This document shows, piece after piece, positions 55,314 through 64,000 of a DNA stretch of 64,000 nt. Numbering within the stretch: the stretch's first letter is position 1; each line of letters opens with the position of its first letter. Both the position numbers and the translations under genes were made by a program. The stretch lies in contig NC_051108.1 of the NCBI RefSeq assembly GCF_901709675.1, positions 7,796,631 through 7,860,630 on the forward strand, given 5' to 3'. The stretch is from Syngnathus acus. Its lineage: Eukaryota > Chordata > Actinopteri > Syngnathiformes > Syngnathidae. The notes below the pieces were generated by a model that saw nothing but the letters and a program-made list of their open reading frames with translations, was not told the DNA's origin and made no database searches.

Positions 55314-57625
55314 ATGTCCGTTAATTCCACTTTGGATAACAGGACCAACACTTTATTCACCTCCAAGTTGAGCGCCGCTGCTGACATATGCGTGGGACTT
55401 GCCATCCTCGCAGTAGGTACGTGCACCGTGGTCTTTTTTTCTTTCTCTTTTTTCGTTTTTTTTTTTTTTTTTTTATGGAAAATGGATGGATATTTGTATA
55501 TTTTACATTAAAACGCTACAAAAACGTAAACCCCTCTAAAACAGATTATTTAAAGTTACATTTTAATCAAGTTCTTACTATTTCTGGAATTGAATATTTT
55601 GAATAGCTTTTTTAAAAGTAGGGTGATTTAAAACGTGAATTAGGTGACAGTGTATTTATCGTGATTTTTTTAAAATCGTCATACCCTTAAAACCCAATAA
55701 AAGTGTAATAATAATGAAAAGCAAGTTGCTTTTCTCAAAAAGTGAGATGAGCAAATCAATACAATTGCAATAGCAATCATTTCAAGTAGTCAATATCTTA
55801 AACTACAATGAAAAGATATGGGGTGCAATCAGAAATACCTGAATGTATGTTAATCACTAGTCAGTGTCAATTCATAATAAAGTATTGTTAATAGAACGTA
55901 ATGACTTTGACCACTCCAAACTGGTATTGGCTCCAGCACGAACATGAATGAATGAATAATTGCTGATTTAGCACCATTAATACAGTAGAGAATTGTCATT
56001 TTTTGGGGATGGAGAGCTTCATGCAAGCAATGCAATTTATAGTTAAGTTCATCTTCATCAATATTAGCAACCGTTCCTTTAATCAGGAAACCTAAGTTAA
56101 AATGGCTTCCATGCTGGAAATTATGATAATAATATACAGTGTATAAATGTATAAAATCATGATAGTAATGGAAGATGGACAGATGTATGACATATTGCCA
56201 ATATTTAAAAAAAAATAAATAATAAATCAGTGATTGTCATCTGTTTCTGGTTACGCCAGTGTTGCTCTCAGTTCTGGGTAACGGCATTGTTCTGGTGATC
56301 TGCTACCGGCGCCGGAAGAAGATGGTGGGTTCTGAACTGCTGTGCGTCAACCTGGCCGTGGTGGACTTCCTGTGCTGCATCTGCTTCTACCCGCTCTCCA
56401 TTGTGTCATCCTTCCACCATGCGTGGCTGGGCGAATATGTCACGTGCATCTACTACGGCCTGGGCTGCTACATCTTTGGCCTGTGCGGCATGTTCACCAT
56501 CGCCGCCATCAGCATTATACGCTATCTTAAAACGTGCTACAGCTTGGTTTATGGTGAGTACTGTCTCGATTTGACTGAATAAAATCGCATGACCATACGT
56601 TTTGAAGTAGAAATCAAAATTTACATGGAACCGGTGATTTAACAACAGCACCAATTAAAGTGTTTCTTTCTTCAGCTGCGTGGTTGGAGAACACCAACAT
56701 TAGGCTGGTGTGCTGTGTCATCTGGCTGGTGGCCACAGTGTGGTCCAGCTTCCCTCTCTTTGGCTGGGGCGAGTATGTCCCAGAGCCCTACGGATTGTCC
56801 TGCACCATCGCCTGGCGGGGCTACCACACCTCAGCCAAGGACGCCTTCTATGTCATCTGCTCTTTTGCGTGCTTTACGTTGATTCCTGTCTTGGTCATCG
56901 TGATGTCCCATTGCCAGATCTTGTACAAGATATCCCGCTTCTCTTATTCACTGTCGGCGCGAGGCATCCACAACAGCCTGCGGCGTGCTGAGAAACGACT
57001 CTCCATGGTGAGCTGTGAATGTTGTGTGTGCTGTTTTCTCCGTTCTTCACTTAGACTCACTCATCTCTATGTCCTGCATCATTACCAATGTTATTTTCTT
57101 TTATCTATCCGTTTTTCCCCCCAGATGTTTTTCTGCATCAGTCTCGGCTTTGTCATCGCCTGGGCACCGTACACCATCGTGTCCTTCCTCTTCATATTCC
57201 ACAAGGAGAACCAGTACATGGCTCCTGAGGGCTTTGTTTTCCCCGCCCTCTTTGCCAAAAGTTCCCATGTCTACAACCCGTTTATTTACTTCTACTTCAA
57301 CAAAACCTTCCAGAAGGAGCTCCAGTCCTTCCTGGTCTATTTCTGGCCCAAATTGGGAGGCAATCGGGTTGGAGCCCAAGTCACTTTGAGCCACCCGGGT
57401 CCTGACCCCATCTATATCCAGCTCCAGGAGCGAGGCTACATCTGTCGGGCCTTTGCTTTATCGAGGTATCACACACAAAGCAAAAGCGCTAAAAGTAACA
57501 ACACTAAGCACGCCCATGCAAAACTGGTGAACACCTGCTGGGGGTCAACGCCAAAGAACACCGCCAATCCCTTAAAAAAGAAAAGTGTCAACAATTCTTT
57601 GGTTGCCTCTGTGACCTCTATTTAA
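55314..57625 (+). CDS. Opn5-group (neuropsin-like) non-visual opsin, complete, 4 exons
   Basis: Seven-helix photoreceptor of the neuropsin branch. Exons: 55314-55416, 56260-56553, 56676-57007, 57125-57625; they sum to 1230 nt, 409 aa. The start at 55314 opens a short N terminus with two N-glycosylation sites (NST 4-6, NRT 9-11). Retinal-binding Lys is K288 (FAKSSHVYNPFIY), with NPFIY 294-298. Predicted disulfide C97-C175. Tyr100 is at the rhodopsin 113 site and Glu169 (VPEPYG) at the 181 site, both as in OPN5. The DRY position reads I121-R122-Y123, so the acidic residue is lost. The tail after TM7 is long (about 105 aa), Lys/Asn/Ser-rich. Teleosts have Opn6, 7, 8 and 9 besides Opn5; I cannot say which paralogue this is. 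Confidence 0.9.
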
Positions 57626-58034
57626 AAAAATGTTTAGACCCAAAAATACGAAGAGTCCCATAATTGCTGCTTTACAATCAGATAGAAGCAGACGGTGAAT
57701 TGATTCCTTCAGCTTTCACATTTAACCCTCTAAAAGCAAGGCGCTTTGTGCGATAAAAGAGATTCTGGCAGGTTATGTAAGGGTTATTTAAAAAAACAAC
57801 AAAAAAAAAACAACAGGATTATCCCCAGTAGGACCAGTTTTTATCGATTCATGCTATCCTACCCGTCTGGTTGCTTTATATCAAGAGAGAGAACACAATG
57901 TGACAATGTCAGCTATAGCTATTTTGCTCATGGATCTTTTGCATGGAATTTGAAAGTTTTATGTGTAAAATAAGCCAAGCCATTAATTTTTGTTTTGCAG
58001 GGGACACCATGTCATTGAACTACGAAACTAAATA
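57626..58034 (+). other. Opsin 3' flank
   Basis: AT-rich, no gene. No canonical AATAAA was seen before the composite element begins; the first AATAAA downstream lies within that element. Confidence 0.4.
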
Positions 58035-59217
58035 CCGTAATTTTCGGACTATAAGTCGCGTTTTTTTTCATAGTTTGGGTGGGGGGCGACTTATAATGAG
58101 GAGCGACTTATGTGAATTTTTTCAAAGATTTTCAAAAAAAAAAAAAGTGAAACCGTGATAAACGAACCGCGATGTAGCAAGGGTTTACTGTAATTTGAAT
58201 TTCAAGTGACGTCAGCGGCGTGGCGCGGTGGTTGTTTGCAAAAAGGACAAAGATTGATCACGGGATGACGAAGATGACGAAGGGCCCCACGTACTACCGG
58301 CATCATTAGCGGCTTTCTTTCTAAGTGATACGGACGACGAAGAGTTTGAAGGATTTAAGGATTTGGAGTGCCACAGAAGGTTTGAAAAACTATTATGGCT
58401 TTTACGCACGCCCGGTCCTACTCTACGGAGCTCTCTTTCATCTCCGTGGATAGAAGTCGGGGGCCGGCGCTCGGCCGGGTGGCTGTCCGGCGACGGTGGA
58501 TGGGGCTCTGTCATGGCTTTTACGCACGCCCGGTCCTATTCTATGGATCTCTCTTCCACCTCTGTGGCTGGAAGTCCACGCCGCCACACGCCCGGAAGTT
58601 TGTTTTGTTAAATAAAGAGCCGTTTACCTAACCCACGTCTTTCCTTGTACTTTGTTAACGCTACAATATAGTTATATACTAGATCTGTGGAATAACGACG
58701 AGGCTGACGTCAGGGCGCACGCGCGGCGTTGTTGACAAAGGATGAGGAATTTGATCGATGGATTTAATGATTTAGAGTGCACAGATGGTTTGATAATATT
58801 ATTGCTTATATAATAGTTATTTGATATCTAATTTATATATCGTTATATGGGCCTGTGGAATATTTTGAAGTACAAGCGCCGTCAGCGGCGCGCACCCATT
58901 GTTGACAAAGGACGATCGATGGATTTAATGAATTGGAGTGACACAGATGGTTTTATAAATGTGTTATTTATGTAATAGTATTTTTTAATAACTCTGTATG
59001 TTACGTCAGGCCCGTTCTCAGCTCTTCGTTTGTGTTTATGTCACGTTAGCATACCTATCGTTTAGCCTGTTGTTGCTCGTTCATGTCTGTTCTTGGTGTT
59101 GGATTTTGTTGAATAAATTTCCCCCCAAAATGCGACTTATACTCCGGAGCGACTTATATATGTTTTTTTCACGTTATTGTGCATTTTATGGCTAAACTTT
59201 TAGTCAGAAAATTACGG
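58035..59217 (+). mobile_element. Composite TIR element, copy C
   Basis: 1183 bp with ends ccgtaattttcggact and agtcagaaaattacgg, flanked by TA (58033-58034 and 59218-59219). In order: a terminal region with cgacttat words and cgataaacgaaccgcgatgt-like sequence; a module with gtgacgtcagcgg and an open acidic frame ([24 protein letters not shown]); about 1.5-2 units of the 118-bp GC-rich repeat; an AATAAAGAGCCG segment; two related modules with tgacgtcag, ttgttgacaaagga, gatggatttaatga and tgacacagatgg; and the right end. It matches copy A in inverse orientation and lacks A's two insertions. Confidence 0.8.
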
Positions 59218-60050
59218 TAATAATAAACATTGTTAAATATTGCTGGACATTATCAAACTTTACTGGTCCTGAATTATGTGTCTACACATGTGTACTTCAT
59301 GTGTTACAGTTGCTCCTTGTGACCCCCAAATGAAATTGTAAGTAAATGTAAAAAAAAGAAAAACCTCACAAGAGTGATCAGGTTTATGTTTGTATTGTAA
59401 CGTGTATATTCACTAAGTCTTGAGTGTGAAAAATTAGTATTGACTACCTTCAGGAACATCAGGCATATCAGTCAATAAAACAAAATTTAAATGTCTGCAA
59501 CATTGGATACATTAGCTGTTATTGACTGTGTTGTTGAACACGCTGCACACTACTGGCTGGGCTGTATTTTCTTTCAGGTTTGTGGTTTAAAGAAAATATC
59601 CAAAAGTCTGCCTGACTCTCCAGCATTCCATCTATGCTAAAAACTATGAATGTACCATATACTGAATACTGTGATGTTCTTGTGTTGTGCATATGCCGAT
59701 ATTTACATGTTGTTGTGTACCGCCCACTGTACAGTCTGTTATTATTTTAATATTATCTTAAATGGAAATATATGCATTTATTGAATTCTCTATTTGTACG
59801 TTGTTCAATTCTTTAATTCTGTGATCCGAGAGAGATGGTGTCCAATAAATCAACATACAAATCCAGCAAATAAGATGTATGCATATCTTATTTGTGGGCT
59901 GTCACGAGTTGTGAAAAGTAATTTCACAGTGGATTACTCTCTTTTGCACCTGCAAAGGCTGCAATCATGAGAAATGTGGAAGCGAAGTACCATCGTATGC
60001 ATTTCCCCACTGACAAAGTGTGCACTATAGCTGATTACACATTACACCTC
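59218..60050. other. Intergenic, no gene seen
   Basis: AT-rich spacer with no frame or repeat ends recognised. Confidence 0.5.
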
Positions 60051-60051
60051 C

Positions 60052-61210
60052 TATTGATTGATTGATTGATTATTTATTGATCCCCAGGGGTGGGGAAATT
60101 CAGGCCCCAGCAGCAGTATCCATACCACAGAGTGGGTATACAAAAGACACACAGATGGCATGAGCGCAACTCAATGAGCTCTCATAAGGCTGCCACGCAA
60201 CGGCGCCACAAAGAAAGTCAGAAAGTGCTCAAGATAAAAGCCATCAAAGCAAATCAAAGCAAAAAGACAAAGGAAAAAAAAAGTAACAGCGGCCAACCAG
60301 CACCCCTCAATACAAGAGAACACCCCAAAACACACAAAATAGCCTCCACGGGGTCCATAGACAGGCGTAAGGGCAGTCCAGTTCAACGGCGCCCAATGGA
60401 CCATGGTCGTGAATCGGTGAAAACAGGCCAGCTCAGTGGCCTAGTGGTAGAGTGTCCGCCCTGAGACTGGAAGGTTGTGGGTTCAAACCCCGGCCGGGTC
60501 ATACCAAAGACTATAAAAATGGGACCCATTGCCTCCCTGCTTGGCACTCAGCATTAAGGGTTGGAATTGGGGGGTTTGATCACCAACTGATTCCCGAGCG
60601 CGGCACCGCTGCTGCTCACTGCTCCCCTCTCCCCCAGGGGATGGATTAAAATCACACGGGGATGGGTTAAATGCAGAGGACAAATTTCACCACACCCAGG
60701 TGTGTGTGTGTGACGATCATTGGGACTTTTTAACTTTAACATCACAAAGCAGGCAAACGTGTGAGCAGCGTCCTGGGCACCCAGTCGGGGCACGTGCAGA
60801 TGGTCACCACGGGGCTAGCATGGCGAAAGTCGTTGGTTCCGACGAGCACGAGGGAGCGGACTCCCCACAGGGGCTGCGGCTGCAAGGCCAAGGCGAGGGA
60901 CCCGGTCATCACTGGCCGGATAAGCAGGAAGCCGTCGTAGAGTTACGCGGGTCTCGACCGACGAACCCGGTCCCAGGAAGAAAAAAAAAAATATCCGATC
61001 CGAAGAGATACCGAGGTGCGGTAGAAGGCACCAGCATCGCCGAATGGACAAAAAGACAGAAAGAAAAAGGAGAAAAGAAGGAAATAAAGAGGAAAAGAGA
61101 GAACACTGCTGGGAGGCAGCCACTCACGGCGCCATACCGAAAAAAAACTTTTAGAATAATTAGGAACCGGAGGTCTCATATCTTCGCTCAAGCCAACATA
61201 TCTGTCTAGC
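60052..61210 (-). repeat. Probable reversed LINE 3' region split by a SINE
   Basis: Starts with (ATTG)n, then tttattgatccccaggg, which on the minus strand reads as a LINE-type end (ccctggggatcaataaa followed by a CAAT repeat). The GC-rich sequence that follows (to 60428) appears to resume after the SINE (60741 to about 61210). No coding frame was recognised, so the family is unknown and the right border is approximate. Confidence 0.45.
60429..60740 (+). mobile_element. tRNA-derived SINE, copy 2
   Basis: Near-identical to the copy at 54674-54985 over its whole length: the same A box, B box (gggttcaaacccc), body and actttttaactttaac tail. The high identity suggests recent spread of the family. 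Confidence 0.9.
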
Positions 61211-61924
61211 TCTAGGGAGTTCTTATACTCCCTTCTTTTTCTTATCTGTGAGAGGCCCTCACTAGTTATGAACAGAACACCTTTGTTCTCTGTTTAGTTC
61301 GAGAGGTTCTTTCTCTTAATAAACCTTGTAGTTTTTATTCATAAATAGTTGTTGACCGAGAATGGTTTTCTTTGATATAAAGTGTTATAGAGAAGACATA
61401 TATGTTGAAGTAGTTGTACATAAGTTATCCCATATTTACTCAATGTTTGTTTAAGTGAACTTCATGCAAGTTATCTCACATTTACTTAATGTTTGTTGGA
61501 GTGTTTGGACGAGAGGTATCTGATTATTTACTCATTATTATTATTGTGTGAAACGTAGCAAAAAAGTCTAGAGCATTGTTTTACAGGGACACGTCAGGCA
61601 CCCAGCACGTTTGAAGATCGCAGCCGAGACGAGGCTGCCAACCACCTAAGGACAGACTCTACATTGCTGGGGTCACGAATTGGCCAAGGCCTCGCACCAC
61701 ACAACATTGTTAGCTAGCTAAGCAGTGTTGCTACAGCCACAATCTCCCCTCCCTTTAGTGTAGCAACGCCTCTTGTAACCAGGGCAACCCAAAATAAAAA
61801 GAAGAGATAGCGGAAGAGGAGTCCAGAATTGGTGGAGGACTGTAACTGGGCCTTCTACGTAATTCTCCTCACGAGCAAAAGGAATACTGGTTGTCTTCTC
61901 CTCTTTGTTTCCAGCGTGTAAATT
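61211..61924. other. Intergenic, no gene seen
   Basis: Between the reversed repeat and the L2 element. No frame or element ends recognised; a small palindromic gttagctagctaag occurs near 61710. Confidence 0.45.
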
Positions 61925-63408
61925 AATCCACCATCGTACCTGTGCCGAAGAAGCCTGCTCCGTCCTGCTTCAATGACTACCGCCCCGTGGCACTTACACC
62001 CATCATCATGAAGTGCTTTGAGCGGCTTGTCTTGGAGCACATCCGGTCAGTTCTCCCCCCCACCATTGACCCCTTCCAGTTTGCGTACCGAGCCAAACGG
62101 TCCTCTGAGGATGCCATCTGCTCTGCCCTCCACTCGGCCCTCACCCACCTGGAGGGGAGGGACTCGTATGTGAGGTTGCTGTTTGTGGACTTCAGTTCTG
62201 CCTTCAACACCATTGTGCCGCAGCGTCTCATCAGCAAACTTGACAAGCTGGGCCTCAGTACCTGCCTCTGCAACTGGCTACTGGACTTCCTCTGTCAGAG
62301 GCCACAGGTGGTACGTGTTGGCGACAAGATCTCCGCCAGCATCACGCTGAGCACAGGGGCCCCCCAAGGCTGCGTGCTCAGTCCGCTGCTCTTCACCCTC
62401 CTGACGCATGACTGCGCTGCCACCTGCAGCGGCAACCGCATAGTGAAGTTTGCTGACGACACGACTCTGGTGGGTCTCATCACCAAGGGAGACGAGACTC
62501 AATACAGGCTGGAGGTTGACCTTCTGACCGCGTGGTGCAGGGACAACAACCTCCTGCTGAACGTCGACAAGACCAAGGAGATTGTTGTTGACTTCCGGAA
62601 GGGTCTCGCCCAACACCTGCCGCTGACCATCGACGGTGCTGTGGTGGAGAGAGTGAGCAGCGCCAGGTTCCTGGGGGTGCACATCAGTGAGGATCTCTCC
62701 TGGTCCACCAACACCGCATCGCTGGCGAAGAAGGCCCAGCGCCGCCTGTACTTCCTTCGGAAACTCAGGCGAGCGGGGGCTCCTCCGGCCGTCATGACTA
62801 CTTTTTACCGCGGCACCATTGAGAGCGTCCTCTCCAGCTGTATTGCTGTCTGGGGTGGCAGCTGCACTGACCACGACTTGAAGGCCCTGCAGCGCATAGT
62901 GAAAACGGCTAGTAAGACTATTGGTGCTTCTCTCCCCTCCTTGAAGGACATTTACACCTCCCATCTCACCCGCAAGGCGACCAAGATTGTGAGTGATGTG
63001 AGTCACCCCGCTCACTCTTTGTTTGAACTTCTGCCCTCTGGGAGGCGGTACAGGAGCCTGCCCTCCCGCACCACCAGACTTTCCAACAGCTTCGTACTCC
63101 AGGCTGTTAGGATCCTGAACTCGCTCCCCCTTTCAGCGTAGCGTCCTGTTCTTGCTGTCTGCTGTATGCACACTGGCTCGGTTTTGCCCCTCTTATTTAA
63201 TGGGTTATTGGTCTGTTATTTATTCATCGCTCATTTTATTTTATTTATTATTTATTATTTATGGTTTGTGCCTTCTTGTTTTTGTTTTGTGTCGCCTACT
63301 TGTATGTCTCGTCACCGTGGGATGGAGGAAACGGAATTTCGGTTTCTTTGTGTGTCTTGACATATGAAGGGATTGACAATAAAGCTGACTTTGACTTTGA
63401 CTTTGACT
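61925..63408 (+). mobile_element. L2-clade LINE, 5'-truncated, with open reverse transcriptase frame
   Basis: The frame runs without stops from about 61927 (STIVPVPKK) to 63141, about 405 codons. RT motifs are intact: [20 protein letters not shown], catalytic Asp83 in [23 protein letters not shown], and FADD (170-173 counted from 61942). After the stop comes a short 3' UTR and a tail aataaagctgac(tttgac)n at 63381-63408, as in L2 elements. The endonuclease domain is missing and a stop precedes the frame at 61924, consistent with 5' truncation on insertion. Not autonomous. Confidence 0.93.
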
Positions 63409-63840
63409 AATGTCTGATGGTATTTAGACCTGACACCACCTAATCAGCAAAACAATAATTTCTACCTCATTTTACCTTTAGTTGATTCCCTCGACTATGA
63501 TTATATTGCCCTTTCTAAGGATGGATGGACCCCTTGTTGGCGTTTCATGAGGCCCACATGGCGAGCTCATTAGGTAAGGAAGCTGCACCAATGGAGCAGA
63601 ACAGGATAAAGAGAAGGTGGGATGGATGTGATGGGGGATTGGGTGGTGGTGAGATCAGACTGGCACCATAGGACCAGGTCAAGCCCAGCCCCCCATTGCC
63701 CTCATTTTTTGTGCCAGCTGGGCCTGCATTGTTACCGTCCTGACCCTCATTAGTACCAGTCAGGGGGAGTTTTTCAAATTGCTCATTTGCAAAAGCGCCA
63801 TTGAACTGAACACCTCAAGTCTTTTCCCTTCCACTCGCAG
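63409..63840. other. Sequence before the last exon
   Basis: No repeat or frame recognised. The final 30 bases (ttttcccttccactcgcag) form a good polypyrimidine tract and acceptor for the exon that follows. Confidence 0.4.
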
Positions 63841-63967
63841 GGTGTCGAGACCACAAAGCACACCGGTAAGAAGTTCGCCAGAAAGTGACAGCATGGACTC
63901 TTCGTATAGCGGAGGCATCGCAATGAGGAGAAGAAGCTATGATGAAACTGCGGCCTCGCTGCGTCCT
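63841..63967 (+). CDS. Single exon of an unrecognised gene running off the right edge
   Basis: 127 bp between a polypyrimidine-AG acceptor and a GTGAGT donor. One frame is open throughout: it needs two bases from an upstream exon and ends in phase 0. It reads a Ser/Arg-rich hydrophilic peptide containing SRPQSTPVRSSPESDSMDSS and ends AASLRP. The other two frames hit stops. I do not recognise the protein; it may be a disordered, phosphorylated segment. The neighbouring exons are outside the window or not found. It could also be a chance splice-like configuration. Confidence 0.4.
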
Positions 63968-64000
63968 GTGAGTACTCTTCTGACGCCGACGCTCAGAGTT

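Noticed and set aside
58206-58900. Array of CREB/ATF sites (TGACGTCA) as an enhancer
   Set aside because: The palindrome recurs because the transposon modules recur, and in at least one frame it falls within a conserved peptide; regulatory function is not supported.
60700-61209. 169-codon plus-strand frame
   Set aside because: Lies across SINE and repeat sequence; low-complexity Lys/Glu C-terminal half and no domain.
62278-63015. 245-codon minus-strand frame
   Set aside because: Antisense shadow of the L2 reverse transcriptase.

Overview
This is vertebrate nuclear DNA from a teleost fish, most likely a percomorph. The genes are intron-rich with GT-AG junctions, introns and spacers are AT-rich and full of fish-type hAT, Tc1/mariner-pogo-like, L2/RTE LINE and tRNA-SINE repeats, and the protein-coding order matches human chromosome 1q32 (SLC30A1, NEK2, LPGAT1, INTS7, DTL, PPP2R5A). 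Identifications come from recognising the translated proteins and from exon phases that add up exactly; no database search was run.

Layout. Minus strand: 1-1.3 kb holds the first coding exon of slc30a1 (zinc exporter; the rest lies off the left edge); 2.65-5.87 kb holds a complete 9-exon nek2 (mitotic kinase, 426 aa); 10.26-24.42 kb holds a complete 7-coding-exon lpgat1 (lysophospholipid acyltransferase, 372 aa) with large repeat-filled introns; 26.75-32.58 kb holds a complete 20-exon ints7 (Integrator subunit, 962 aa). Plus strand: 33.08-40.12 kb holds a 15-exon dtl (CRL4 substrate receptor, 651 aa), head to head with ints7 over a 506-bp shared promoter; 41.68-51.85 kb holds a 13-exon ppp2r5a (PP2A B56-alpha, 483 aa); 55.31-57.63 kb holds a 4-exon non-visual opsin of the Opn5 (neuropsin) group (409 aa); at 63.84 kb there is one exon of an unrecognised gene running off the right edge. 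The genes are independent transcription units, although nek2 and dtl are both cell-cycle genes and carry matching promoter motifs.

Repeats. Several MITE-like hAT elements have intact 8-bp target duplications, one of which (in nek2) still encodes a BED zinc finger. Three copies (18.5-20.5, 34.7-36.6 and 58.0-59.2 kb) belong to one TA-flanked inverted-repeat family built of repeated modules with a conserved acidic reading frame; two of them carry younger insertions. A 5'-truncated L2 LINE with an open reverse transcriptase frame, an RTE/Rex3-like LINE tail and two copies of a tRNA-derived SINE complete the picture. No prokaryotic features, CRISPR arrays or stand-alone RNA genes were seen.
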